NCBI GenBank assembly: GCA_013215025.1
Contig: JABSRR010000021.1
Coordinates: 12,449-18,467, forward strand
From: Pseudomonadales bacterium
Lineage (GTDB): Bacteria > Pseudomonadota > Gammaproteobacteria > Pseudomonadales > DT-91
Length of the DNA: 6,019 bases
Direction of reading: 5' to 3'
Below, one piece after another: positions 1 through 6,019 of this stretch. Positions within the stretch are counted from its first letter, which is position 1, and every line of letters begins with the position of its first letter. A program made the position numbers and the translations under genes. The notes beneath the pieces are model-generated. The model saw only the letters and a list, made by a program, of their open reading frames with translations, was not told where the DNA came from and did not search any database.

Positions 1-1721
1 ATGCCCTGTCCAGTATGCGCAGAAACCTCGATGAATTGCGTATCGCCACCCCAGTCTTCGGGGATAACATCCTTAGCTGCCAATTCATTTTTAACACGGT
101 CTGGATCAGCAGCCTCTTTATCGATTTTATTGACCGCCACTACGATAGGCACACCAGCAGCTCGCGCATGCTGAACCGCCTCTTCGGTTTGCGGCATCAC
201 GCCATCATCAGCTGCCACTACTAAAATGATAACATCGGTAGATTTTGCACCGCGTGCACGCATAGCAGTAAATGCCGCATGCCCCGGGGTATCAAGAAAT
301 GTCACCATGCCGTTGGCAGTTTCCACATGATAGGCACCAATGTGCTGGGTGATACCACCTGCCTCACCACTGGCCACGCGAGATTCACGAATATAATCAA
401 GTAGCGAAGTTTTACCGTGGTCAACGTGACCCATAACAGTGACTACCGGCGCACGTGATTCCAACGTGCCCTCGTCAGAAACTAAATCATCTAACAAGTT
501 ATCTTCTAATGCAGTCTCACTGACTACTTTGACTTTATGGCCTAGCTCTTCAATCACAAGACTCGCCGTATCCTGGTCAATATTCTGATTGACCGTTGCC
601 ATGACGCCAAGCTTCATAAGCTCTTTAATGACCTCGCCAGCTTTAATATTCATTTGACTGGCTAAGGCAGAAACTACGATATTTTCACCCAGCTCAACTT
701 CTAGCACCTGCTTTTCAGTTGGTTGCTGGAAGGCTTGAGACTTGACATCTGCACGCTTAATTTTGCGACGTGAACTGCGTAAAGTCTCTTCTGCCTCATA
801 TTCACCGTCTTCCGTAAGCTGCACATGAATATTATGGCCGCGAGACTTACCCCGTGAGCCACGTTCTTTTGTGGTACGGGTTTTGGGTTTTTGCGCATCA
901 TCATCATCATTTGATTTTTTACGCAGCGGTACTTTTACACCCGTGGTGGCATCAGCTTTTTTAGGCTTAGCGGCTTTCTCTTTCTCTGCCTTCGCTTTTG
1001 CAGCTTCTGCTTCTGCCTTTTTCGCCGCTTCTTCAGCAGCTTTTGCCTCTAACCTTGCTTTACGCTCAGCTGCTTCTTTTTCTTCTTGCTCCTTTCTACG
1101 AGCGGCAGCTTGCTGGCGTAAAACCTCAGGATCGTTGGGGTCAATTTTTCTTTTCAACGGCGCTGATTTCGCCGCCTGCTTAGATTCTGTGTTTTCCGCT
1201 GAGGCCTTGGCAGCTTTTTCTTCTGCCTCTTTAACTTTACGCTCAGCTTCTTCCGTAGCTTTACGCGCTTCCTCAGCTTCTTTCGCTGCCTGCGCTTCAG
1301 CCTCAGCTTTTTTCGTAGCCTCATCTAAGCGTGCTTTTTGCAATGCTTCATCTTGGCTTGCAAGTTCTTTTTTCGCATCACTTTCAGCAACAGTAGCGGT
1401 TGCAGCGCCTGTAGATTCTTCAGCATCGCGTTTAACGTATGTGCGTTTTTTACGCACTTCTACGTTTACGGTTTTCTTGCCTTGGCCGCCCGTAGACTTT
1501 AAGGTACTTAAGGTTTTACGCTTTAGCGTGATTTTTTTCGGCGCCTCGGTGTCACTGCCATGTGAGCCTTTCAAGAACGATAGCAAGGTTTGCTTGTCTT
1601 CATCAGACACAACCTCATCGGCCGCGGTATGCGCAAGACCTGCTTCTTTCATTTGCGTAAGCAGTTTATCAACAGGGGTTCCCACCGTCTCTGATAACTG
1701 TTTAACTGTTACTTCTGCCAT
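1..1721 (-). CDS. infB: Translation initiation factor IF-2, N-terminal two thirds (3' end beyond window)
   Basis: IF2 is the GTPase that places initiator fMet-tRNA on the 30S subunit and promotes 50S joining in the cytoplasm. 573 complete codons are present; the C-terminal domains lie outside the window. In order: an IF2_N helical module (residues about 1-50), a long Ala/Lys/Glu/Arg-rich, probably helical linker (about 110-270) ending in an Asp run, a second IF2_N-like module (about 335-385), then the G domain. G-domain motifs seen are G1 GHVDHGKT (431-438), G3 DTPGH (477-481), G4 NKID (531-534) and a G5 SAHTGQG at the window edge. The start ATG at 1721 has GGAGAG 8 nt upstream (1735-1730), and [11 protein letters not shown] is the usual IF2 N-terminus. 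It follows nusA by 34 nt, so it is co-transcribed. Between residues about 25 and 350 I find no in-frame ATG, so a shorter IF2 isoform like E. coli IF2-beta would need a GTG or other start. Identity is certain. Confidence 0.98.
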   Translation of the reverse strand, partial: MAEVTVKQLSETVGTPVDKLLTQMKEAGLAHTAADEVVSDEDKQTLLSFLKGSHGSDTEAPKKITLKRKTLSTLKSTGGQGKKTVNVEVRKKRTYVKRDAEESTGAATATVAESDAKKELASQDEALQKARLDEATKKAEAEAQAAKEAEEARKATEEAERKVKEAEEKAAKASAENTESKQAAKSAPLKRKIDPNDPEVLRQQAAARRKEQEEKEAAERKARLEAKAAEEAAKKAEAEAAKAKAEKEKAAKPKKADATTGVKVPLRKKSNDDDDAQKPKTRTTKERGSRGKSRGHNIHVQLTEDGEYEAEETLRSSRRKIKRADVKSQAFQQPTEKQVLEVELGENIVVSALASQMNIKAGEVIKELMKLGVMATVNQNIDQDTASLVIEELGHKVKVVSETALEDNLLDDLVSDEGTLESRAPVVTVMGHVDHGKTSLLDYIRESRVASGEAGGITQHIGAYHVETANGMVTFLDTPGHAAFTAMRARGAKSTDVIILVVAADDGVMPQTEEAVQHARAAGVPIVVAVNKIDKEAADPDRVKNELAAKDVIPEDWGGDTQFIEVSAHTGQG

Positions 1722-1738
1722 TCGTTAAGCTCTCCGTT

Positions 1739-1752
1739 AGGTCACTTGACCT
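1739..1752. repeat. Short perfect inverted repeat between nusA and infB
   Basis: AGGTCACTTGACCT has two perfect 6-base arms around CT. On the minus-strand mRNA it can form a 5-bp stem (AGGUC/GACCU) with an AAGU tetraloop, ending 3 nt before the infB GGAGAG ribosome-binding site. It may be a small intercistronic hairpin that affects infB translation or mRNA processing. A chance palindrome is equally possible. The sequence is seen directly; the function is inference. Confidence 0.4.
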
Positions 1753-1755
1753 GGA

Positions 1756-3249
1756 TTAGTCTTCACCTTCAAACCAAGGTGCACGTGCGGTCATAATCAA
1801 GGTGCCCGCTCGCTCTTCGTCAATTTCTTCAATATCGATTAAATCTTCAATAGCCTGCTCTGCTAGGTCTTCCATGGTAACAATGCCGCGTGATGCCAAG
1901 ACAAAAGCTAAGTGTTTATCCATGCCATCCATGGTCAATAAGTCTTCAGCTGGCTCAGAACTTTCTAGCTTTTCTTCACTGGCAATGGCTTGAGTTAACA
2001 AGGCATCTTTGGCGCGAGAACGAAGCTCCTCGGCAATTTCTTGATCAAATCCTTCTATCGCCAGCATTTCCTCGAGTGGTACATAGGCAACTTCTTCTAA
2101 GGTAGTGAAGCCTTCCTCAGCTAACACCTCAGCTAAATCTTCATCGACATCAAGCGCCTGCATAAAGACCTGAATCACTTCTCCTGATTCTTCTTGCTGC
2201 TTATCATTCCACTCTTCAACGCTCATCACGTTGATCTTCCAACCTGTCAACTCACAGGCAAGACGAACATTTTGACCGGAGCGACCAATCGCCTGAGCAA
2301 GATCGCCCTCGGCTACTGCCACATCCATTGCATGCGCGTCTTCATCTACTACAATAGATTCAACATCGGCTGGAGCCATGGCATTAATAACTAACTGCGC
2401 AGGGTTTTCATCCCAAAGGATAATATCTACACGCTCATTATTTAACTCACCAGATACAGCTTGAACGCGAGCACCGCGCATACCCACACAGGCACCCACG
2501 GGATCCATTCGGCCATCGTTAGTTTTTACAGCAATTTTAGCTCGGCTACCCGGATCACGAGCAGCAGACTTAATTTCGATGGTTTCTTCACCGATTTCAG
2601 GCACTTCGATTTTAAACAGCTCAACTAACATTTCTGAGCAAGCGCGACTTAGGATGAGCTGTGGGCCTCGGTTGTCTGGGGCAACTTCATTAAGAATCGC
2701 TCTGACTCTGTCACCCATTCTGAAAATTTCGCGACCGACTAATTCTGATTTTGGTAGTAAGCCCTCAGCATTATTACCAAGATCTACAATGATATTATCT
2801 CGCGTCACCTTCTTGATGGTGCCATTAATAAGTTCACCAACACGACCTTCGTATTGTGCAACAACCTTAGCGCGTTCTGCTTCACGAACTTTCTGCACAA
2901 TCACTTGCTTCGCTGTTTGTGCAGCAATCCGGCCAAAATCAATATTTTCCACTTGAATTTGATGAACTTCACCAACCGTCATATCTTTGCCGAAGTCTGC
3001 TTTTGCTTCTTCAGCATAAATTTCGACGCCTAAAATCGCAGGGTCTTCATCAGACACCACTGACCAACGGCGAAAAGTTTCATAATCGCCAGTAGCCTGA
3101 TCAATATTGACGACAATATCTGAATCTTCCTCATAGCGCTTTTTAGTTGCCATAGCCAAGGCTTGTTCTATCGCTTCAAAAATTAAGCCTTTTTCAACGC
3201 CTTTTTCATTTGAAACCGCTTCTGCAACTAACAGTATTTCTTTACTCAT
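1756..3249 (-). CDS. nusA: Transcription termination/antitermination factor NusA
   Basis: NusA binds RNA polymerase and nascent RNA; it modulates pausing, intrinsic termination, and rRNA and phage antitermination. The 497 residues match the usual gammaproteobacterial length (E. coli 495). Domains seen are the N-terminal polymerase-binding domain (about 1-125), S1 (about 135-200, [14 protein letters not shown]), KH1 (about 230-280, with [14 protein letters not shown] at 252-265), KH2 (about 300-345, with [12 protein letters not shown] at 320-331) and two acidic C-terminal repeats AR1 (about 365-420) and AR2 (about 435-490). AR1 and AR2 are characteristic of Gammaproteobacteria. The ATG start at 3249 has GAGAGAGG 7 nt upstream (3264-3257). 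It lies 46 nt after rimP and 34 nt before infB, in one operon. One oddity: the usually conserved LSRTxPxxL stretch before KH1 reads LSRACSEML (200-208). In E. coli NusA is known to autoregulate this operon; here that is inferred. Confidence 0.98.
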   Translation of the reverse strand: MSKEILLVAEAVSNEKGVEKGLIFEAIEQALAMATKKRYEEDSDIVVNIDQATGDYETFRRWSVVSDEDPAILGVEIYAEEAKADFGKDMTVGEVHQIQVENIDFGRIAAQTAKQVIVQKVREAERAKVVAQYEGRVGELINGTIKKVTRDNIIVDLGNNAEGLLPKSELVGREIFRMGDRVRAILNEVAPDNRGPQLILSRACSEMLVELFKIEVPEIGEETIEIKSAARDPGSRAKIAVKTNDGRMDPVGACVGMRGARVQAVSGELNNERVDIILWDENPAQLVINAMAPADVESIVVDEDAHAMDVAVAEGDLAQAIGRSGQNVRLACELTGWKINVMSVEEWNDKQQEESGEVIQVFMQALDVDEDLAEVLAEEGFTTLEEVAYVPLEEMLAIEGFDQEIAEELRSRAKDALLTQAIASEEKLESSEPAEDLLTMDGMDKHLAFVLASRGIVTMEDLAEQAIEDLIDIEEIDEERAGTLIMTARAPWFEGED

Positions 3250-3250
3250 A

Positions 3251-3269
3251 GCACTGCCTCTCTCAGCAC
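3251..3269 (-). promoter_or_regulatory. Possible hairpin holding the nusA ribosome-binding site in its loop
   Basis: In the rimP-nusA gap the mRNA reads GUGCUG-AGAGAGG-CAGUGC just before the nusA AUG. The arms can form six pairs, two of them G-U, leaving the purine-rich Shine-Dalgarno sequence in a 7-nt loop. Such a structure could tune nusA translation or bind a regulator. The pairing is visible; stability and function are unproven, and chance is possible because the arms are short. Confidence 0.3.
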
Positions 3270-3295
3270 ATTCCTGTTACATCTTTAATAAAATC

Positions 3296-3766
3296 TTATG
3301 ACTTCGCCGACACCACAACGGTCGTATCAAGCTGCGCCTTATCTATTGCCTCAAGCGGCAAGAGATATTCTGACTGATCAACCAGTAAGACTAGTTCATC
3401 ACCCTCAATACCGGTTAACACCCCGGCAAATTTTCGCCTATTTTCAAACGGCACATGCAAGCGAATACGAATAAATTGACCAATGTATTGCTCAAACTGC
3501 GCCTTACTAAAAAGTAGTCGATCTACGCCAGGCGATGAAACCTCTAAGGTATAGCGACTAGTAATTGGATCTTCGACATCAAGCACACCACTAAGCTGGT
3601 GACTGACTGCGGCGCAATCGTCAACCGTAATCCCTTTACTGCTCTCAATATAAACACGCAAGGTGGTATATTTACCAGCCGATATAAGTTCTAAGCCCCA
3701 TAGCTCATAACCCAGCGCCTCAATGGATGGCGCAATTAGCGTGCGAATACTGTCAACTGTTGCCAC
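3296..3766 (-). CDS. rimP: Ribosome maturation factor RimP
   Basis: RimP (formerly YhbC/P15a) assists late assembly of the 30S ribosomal subunit in the cytoplasm. At 156 residues it is near the E. coli length (about 150). The N-terminal alpha/beta domain (about 1-80) has the family stretches IAPSIEALGYELWGLEL (11-27), DDCAAVSHQLSGVLDVEDPI (49-68) and LEVSSPGVDRLLF (74-86). The C-terminal part (about 90-145) is the Sm-like beta-barrel domain (FENRRKFAGVLTGIEGDELVL, ending by 127). The start is GTG at 3766, read as Met; an in-frame TAG lies 10-12 nt further upstream and no other in-frame start lies between. The resulting N-terminus aligns with known RimP proteins. It is the first gene of the rimP-nusA-infB operon and follows a leader of roughly 220 nt with a promoter and two terminators. 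Confidence 0.97.
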   Translation of the reverse strand: MATVDSIRTLIAPSIEALGYELWGLELISAGKYTTLRVYIESSKGITVDDCAAVSHQLSGVLDVEDPITSRYTLEVSSPGVDRLLFSKAQFEQYIGQFIRIRLHVPFENRRKFAGVLTGIEGDELVLLVDQSEYLLPLEAIDKAQLDTTVVVSAKS

Positions 3767-3777
3767 ATTATATTCCT
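3764..3777 (-). promoter_or_regulatory. rimP ribosome-binding site and nested ATG/GTG start region
   Basis: AGGA (3777-3774) lies 7 nt before the GTG start (3766-3764). An out-of-frame ATG begins 2 nt earlier (3768), giving the overlapping string ATGTG. Reading from that ATG gives only 10 codons (MWQQLTVFAR) before a TAA, so GTG is the functional RimP start. A TATAAT string at 3772-3767 is part of the same region but has no matching -35 and would place transcription start inside the gene. Confidence 0.7.
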
Positions 3778-3820
3778 AAGCAAGCACTTAACTAAGCTGC
3801 ACATTGCCTAATCAAGAAAC

Positions 3821-3846
3821 AAAAAATGGGCACGAGGCCCATTTTT
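3821..3846 (-). terminator. Intrinsic terminator T2, upstream of rimP (hairpin symmetric, could act both ways)
   Basis: Minus-strand hairpin: AAAAATGGGC stem, CTCGT loop, GCCCATTTTT stem, with a six-T tract (3826-3821). The core is GGGC/GCCC extended by A-T pairs. Because A runs flank the stem, the plus strand also ends in five T (3842-3846), but no plus-strand gene enters here. It sits about 55 nt before the rimP start, so it probably attenuates the operon or backs up T1. Confidence 0.8.
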
Positions 3847-3865
3847 AAACTCAAACAAGTTATTG

Positions 3866-3895
3866 ATTTTAAATACAATATCTTGTTTGCATCAA
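3866..3895 (-). promoter_or_regulatory. Weak candidate promoter between the two terminators
   Basis: TTGATG (3895-3890), an 18-nt spacer, then TAAAAT (3871-3866), five of six matches to the -10 consensus. Initiation near 3859 would give a transcript with the T2 hairpin close to its 5' end. The region is AT-rich, so chance matches are likely; low confidence. Confidence 0.25.
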
Positions 3896-3906
3896 AAAAA
3901 AGTTAC

Positions 3907-3926
3907 AAAAAAAGCCCGCTTGGGCT
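3907..3926 (-). terminator. Intrinsic terminator T1, downstream of tRNA-Leu
   Basis: Minus-strand hairpin AGCCC-AAGC-GGGCT runs into seven T (3913-3907), with a further eight-T run at 3901-3894. It can end the glmM/tpiA/secG/tRNA-Leu transcript about 100 nt after the tRNA. It also lies inside the leader started by the promoter at 4019-3991, so it probably serves both transcripts. Confidence 0.88.
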
Positions 3927-3990
3927 CCAATTACTACGGTCTTGCTGGTTGTCATTCACTAGACGAAAACAAGACTGAAACTTGGCGCGA

Positions 3991-4019
3991 ATTATAGCTA
4001 CGCGTCAAAACTGGGTCAA
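3991..4019 (-). promoter_or_regulatory. Strong sigma70-type promoter for rimP-nusA-infB
   Basis: TTGACC (-35, 4019-4014), exactly 17 nt, then a perfect TATAAT (-10, 3996-3991). The discriminator TCGCGCC (3990-3984) is GC-rich, as in growth-rate- and ppGpp-controlled rRNA/tRNA promoters. Transcription should begin near 3984-3983. The -35 box starts 6 nt after the tRNA-Leu CCA end. The first gene downstream is rimP, reached only through T1 and T2. The promoter motif is clear; stringent control is inferred from the discriminator. Confidence 0.8.
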
Positions 4020-4025
4020 GAAAAA

Positions 4026-4111
4026 TGGTGCTCAGAGCGGGACTTGAACCCGCACGGCCAAAGGCCACTACCCCCTCAAGATAGCGTGTCTACCAATTCC
4101 ACCACCTGAGC
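4026..4111 (-). tRNA. leuU: tRNA-Leu (anticodon GAG), CCA encoded
   Basis: The 86-nt gene includes a genome-encoded CCA (4028-4026). The acceptor stem GCTCAGG pairs with TCTGAGC (one G-U), followed by discriminator A. The D stem is GTG/CAC. The anticodon stem is CTATC/GGTAG with loop TTGAGGG, putting GAG at 4077-4075, which reads CUC/CUU leucine codons. The long type-II variable arm is GGCC-TTT-GGCC, and the T arm is GCGGG-TTCAAGT-CCCGC. E. coli leuU is also a GAG tRNA-Leu next to secG, which supports the symbol. Only 8 nt separate it from the secG stop, so it is very likely cut out of the secG transcript by RNases. Confidence 0.98.
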
Positions 4112-4119
4112 AAAACACA

Positions 4120-4530
4120 TTATGGCTGCGGAATATCCTCGCCCACTGCAGCACCTGAATCAAGCGCCGGAATTTCGTCAACGCTTGCTGGCTCTGCCGG
4201 CACTGCTTCGAGCACTGGCACCTCACCATCACCTAACTCTGATTGCACCGACTCTACAGCAGGCACATCTATGATTAATTCGTCGGTAAGGCTAGACTGC
4301 TGTTTGGCGTAGTAAGCCAAACCCAAGCTAGTGGCAAAAAATAAGGCCGCTAAAATTGACGTCCACTGAGTCAGAACATTGCCACTGCCCTGCACACCAA
4401 ATACCGTACCCGAGGCGCCACCACCGAATGATGCGCCTGCATCAGCACCTTTACCTTGTTGCAGTAATATTAAACCAACAATTAAGATTGCTGCCAAAAC
4501 ATGAACGATTAAAATAACTTGTTCTAACAT
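4120..4530 (-). CDS. secG: Preprotein translocase subunit SecG
   Basis: SecG is the auxiliary inner-membrane subunit of SecYEG and stimulates SecA-driven protein export. Of 136 residues (E. coli 110), two hydrophobic helices are visible at about 4-23 and 54-74. They are separated by the family signature LLQQGKGADAGASFGGG (22-38), continuing to GTVFG (41-45). The tail from about residue 78 is acidic and Pro/Ala/Val/Glu-rich, somewhat longer than in E. coli, and variable in the family. The ATG at 4530 has a weak GGA 7 nt upstream; MLEQVILIVHVLAA is a typical SecG start. It lies 30 nt after tpiA and 8 nt before tRNA-Leu, so it is co-transcribed with both. Confidence 0.96.
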   Translation of the reverse strand: MLEQVILIVHVLAAILIVGLILLQQGKGADAGASFGGGASGTVFGVQGSGNVLTQWTSILAALFFATSLGLAYYAKQQSSLTDELIIDVPAVESVQSELGDGEVPVLEAVPAEPASVDEIPALDSGAAVGEDIPQP

Positions 4531-4560
4531 CTAAAAATCCAAAGTATATCTATAGTCTGC

Positions 4561-5331
4561 TCAAGCGGATTCAGCCGCTTTTGCAATCTTCAAAAACTGA
4601 TCAGCATTTAACGCTGCGCCGCCGACCAAGGCCCCATCAATATCGGCTTGAGCAAATAAGTCAGCCGCATTGTCTGCCTTTACACTACCGCCATATAAAA
4701 GCGAAATCTGCTCAGCCGCAGCTGGCGAGTAGTTCGCGATCTGCTCTCTAATAAACGCATGCACTTCTTGAGCTTGCGCTGGAGTCGCTGTTTTACCTGT
4801 ACCTATCGCCCATACCGGCTCATAGGCGATGACTGAATGCTGCATAGCATCAATATCAACAGCATCAAAAACAGCGCAAAGTTGCTGCTTAACCACGGCC
4901 AAGGTATCGCCAGCTTCTCGTTGTGCTAAATTTTCACCTAAGCACAATACAGGGCTAATATTCTTGGCAATCAACTGCTGAAATTTAGCTAACACCGTAG
5001 CATCCGACTCAGCATAATATTGACGACGTTCTGAATGACCAACCAAGGCATAACTTACATCAAGATCAGCCAGCATTGCCGCCGAGCATTCGCCAGTAAA
5101 AGCCCCAGAATCTGGCGACTCTGCACAAACATTCTGTGCACCCAGCGCAATCGGTAGCTCATTAGCATCAAGCTCAAGCAATATCTGAGCAAGATAGATA
5201 TCAGGCGGACAAACTGCAAGCTTAACCGTGTCCAGTTCAAACATTTGTTCGGCAATGGATTCGATTAGCTGCTGATTTTGACTCAGACTGCCGTGCATTT
5301 TCCAATTACCGATGACTAATGACTGCGCCAT
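4561..5331 (-). CDS. tpiA: Triose-phosphate isomerase
   Basis: This cytoplasmic enzyme interconverts dihydroxyacetone phosphate and glyceraldehyde 3-phosphate in glycolysis and gluconeogenesis. The 256 residues are the normal length for one TIM barrel. Expected catalytic residues are all present: Asn9 and Lys11 in GNWKMHGS, His99 in VGHSERR, and Glu171 in AYEPVWAIGTGKTATP, which includes the mobile loop 6. Phosphate-binding YGGSV is at 213-217 and GALVGGAAL at 233-241. The ATG at 5331 fits the family N-terminus and has AGGGGG (5341-5336) 4 nt upstream, slightly close but purine-rich. It lies 61 nt after glmM and 30 nt before secG. This glmM-tpiA-secG order is a known gammaproteobacterial arrangement; E. 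coli keeps tpiA elsewhere. The protein looks intact. Confidence 0.98.
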   Translation of the reverse strand: MAQSLVIGNWKMHGSLSQNQQLIESIAEQMFELDTVKLAVCPPDIYLAQILLELDANELPIALGAQNVCAESPDSGAFTGECSAAMLADLDVSYALVGHSERRQYYAESDATVLAKFQQLIAKNISPVLCLGENLAQREAGDTLAVVKQQLCAVFDAVDIDAMQHSVIAYEPVWAIGTGKTATPAQAQEVHAFIREQIANYSPAAAEQISLLYGGSVKADNAADLFAQADIDGALVGGAALNADQFLKIAKAAESA

Positions 5332-5355
5332 AGAGCCCCCTAAAAATGGCCGCCA

Positions 5356-5384
5356 ATATTAACGATTAAGTTATCAAGTTACAA
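5356..5384 (-). promoter_or_regulatory. Weak candidate promoter in the glmM-tpiA gap
   Basis: TTGTAA (5384-5379), a 17-nt spacer, then TAATAT (5361-5356), each four of six to consensus. It would start a transcript about 20 nt before the tpiA ATG, giving tpiA its own supply apart from glmM read-through. No terminator is seen in this 61-nt gap. The match is weak and the gap is AT-rich. Confidence 0.22.
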
Positions 5385-5392
5385 GCAATGAC

Positions 5393-6019
5393 TTATTTAT
5401 TACCATACTCTTCGACAATCATGGCCAGACGAGCAGCACAGTCTTTGACCTGTGCCTCAGCTTCCCCTTCAACCATGACTCTGACGACAGGCTCTGTACC
5501 GGAGGGCCGAAGCAAAACTCTACCGCGACCTGCCAGCTCATCTTCGATCGCAGCAATGGCTGATTTAACCGGATCAAGCGAAGCTATATGGTGTTTATCT
5601 TGAACAGTCACATTAATCATATGCTGAGGAAATTTTTGCACCGGCGCAAGCAACTGTGCCAATGTTTTGCCACTGCGCGCTAGAGCCAACAGCACCTGCA
5701 GCGCAGCCACAATACCATCGCCGGTTGTGGTCACATCAGCGGCAATAATATGGCCTGATGACTCACCACCCAGCAACCAGCCTTTTTCTAGCATCAGCTG
5801 CTTAACATAACGGTCACCAACTTGTGCGCGCGCAAAGCCAAAACCAATCTCTTTCAACGCCAACTCAACGCCAAGGTTGGTCATTAAGGTACCTACAACC
5901 CCCCTAGCTTCAGCGGCTAATTCAGTTTTTTGCGAGGCGATAATATACAGCAGCTCGTCACCGTCAACTAAACGACCCGAGGCATCAACAAATAGCAACC
6001 TGTCACCATCGCCATCGAA
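5393..6019 (-). CDS. glmM: Phosphoglucosamine mutase, C-terminal half (5' end beyond window)
   Basis: GlmM converts glucosamine 6-phosphate to glucosamine 1-phosphate, a step towards UDP-GlcNAc for peptidoglycan and LPS. 208 residues are present, in frame to the window edge. They begin with FDGDGDR, the Mg-binding loop DGDGDR (6016-5999) of the alpha-D-phosphohexomutase family. Then come the sugar-binding GESSGH (partial residues 85-90), TTTGDGIVAALQ, and the phosphate-binding RPSGTEPVVRVMVEG (about 171-185). GlmM proteins are about 445 residues, so roughly 240 N-terminal residues, including the phosphoserine active site, are outside. A TTG at 5998 is an internal Leu codon, not a start. GlmM rather than phosphomannomutase is favoured by the sequence and by tpiA/secG synteny. 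It ends TAA 61 nt before tpiA. Confidence 0.96.
   Translation of the reverse strand, partial: FDGDGDRLLFVDASGRLVDGDELLYIIASQKTELAAEARGVVGTLMTNLGVELALKEIGFGFARAQVGDRYVKQLMLEKGWLLGGESSGHIIAADVTTTGDGIVAALQVLLALARSGKTLAQLLAPVQKFPQHMINVTVQDKHHIASLDPVKSAIAAIEDELAGRGRVLLRPSGTEPVVRVMVEGEAEAQVKDCAARLAMIVEEYGNK

Larger units (their letters stand above)
3767..3984 (-). promoter_or_regulatory. Leader of the rimP-nusA-infB operon, containing two terminators
   Basis: From the predicted start near 3984 to the rimP GTG the transcript has an untranslated leader of about 218 nt. It contains terminator T1 (3926-3907) after about 60-80 nt, an AT-rich segment with a possible second promoter, terminator T2 (3846-3821), then about 55 nt up to rimP. 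No tRNA, recognised riboswitch or convincing leader peptide was found. E. coli carries metY in the corresponding leader; it is missing here. The layout suggests attenuation, or a short terminated RNA of about 80 nt. Both are inferences from layout. Confidence 0.55.

Noticed and set aside
900..911. Repeated TCA triplets as a simple repeat or microsatellite
   Set aside because: Only four units. It encodes a short Asp run in the IF2 linker, which is compatible with a normal flexible segment.
871..1728. 285-codon open frame on the plus strand, Ser/Ala/Phe-rich
   Set aside because: It is the antisense shadow of the Ala/Lys/Glu-rich IF2 linker, with low-complexity composition, no family resemblance and no ribosome-binding site. 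infB on the other strand is certain.
2579..2956. 125-codon open frame on the plus strand
   Set aside because: Antisense to the NusA S1/KH1 region; it exists only because of codon bias in nusA and has no recognisable domain.
3767..3772. TATAAT just before the rimP start as a -10 box
   Set aside because: No acceptable -35 at 16-18 nt (TTAGTT at best), and initiation would fall inside the coding region past the GTG.
3903..3959. Possible leader peptides through T1 (GTG at 3959, 18 residues; ATG at 3955, 28 residues)
   Set aside because: Neither has a Shine-Dalgarno sequence, and neither contains a run of regulatory codons. Short open frames across a terminator are expected by chance.
5996..5998. 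TTG as start of a 201-residue protein
   Set aside because: Sequence upstream to the window edge stays in frame and encodes FDGDGDR, the GlmM metal-binding loop, so TTG is an internal Leu codon of a longer gene.
1..6019. Search for a novel defence, mobile or biosynthetic system
   Set aside because: All long coding frames are accounted for by well-known core genes. Gaps other than 3767-4025 are 8-61 nt. I saw no transposase, integrase, direct-repeat array or composition break.

Overview
This window looks like chromosomal housekeeping sequence from a gammaproteobacterium. It covers the conserved glmM-tpiA-secG-tRNA-Leu-rimP-nusA-infB neighbourhood. Every gene lies on the minus strand, so transcription runs from position 6019 towards 1. 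The order, with tpiA between glmM and secG and a tRNA-Leu directly after secG, matches what I recall for Pseudomonas-like and related marine gammaproteobacteria. NusA carries the two C-terminal acidic repeats typical of this class. Moderate GC content suggests a non-Pseudomonas lineage (for example Cellvibrionales or Oceanospirillales), but genus cannot be decided from this sequence.

Layout in transcription order: the 3' part of glmM (6019-5393, amino-sugar supply for the cell wall); tpiA (5331-4561, glycolysis/gluconeogenesis); secG (4530-4120, Sec translocon subunit); tRNA-Leu with anticodon GAG (4111-4026), only 8 nt after secG; a regulatory stretch of about 260 nt (4025-3767); rimP (3766-3296, 30S maturation); nusA (3249-1756, transcription elongation/termination factor); and the 5' two thirds of infB (1721-1, translation initiation factor IF2), which runs off the window. 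The first block feeds envelope and central metabolism and ends in a tRNA. The second is the translation/transcription-factor operon.

The most informative non-coding part is 4025-3767. A near-consensus sigma70 promoter (TTGACC, 17 nt, TATAAT) with a GC-rich discriminator starts 6 nt after the tRNA. It is followed by two intrinsic terminators before rimP. The rimP-nusA-infB operon therefore seems to be transcribed through an attenuating leader. In E. coli the initiator tRNA gene metY occupies this place; I find no tRNA between the promoter and rimP here.

Smaller observations are a GTG start for rimP nested in an out-of-frame ATG, a perfect 6+6 inverted repeat just before the infB ribosome-binding site, and a possible hairpin presenting the nusA ribosome-binding site in its loop. 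I see no mobile element, CRISPR array, phage gene, rRNA or unknown multi-gene system. The window is ordinary core genome, with its interest in the operon leader.
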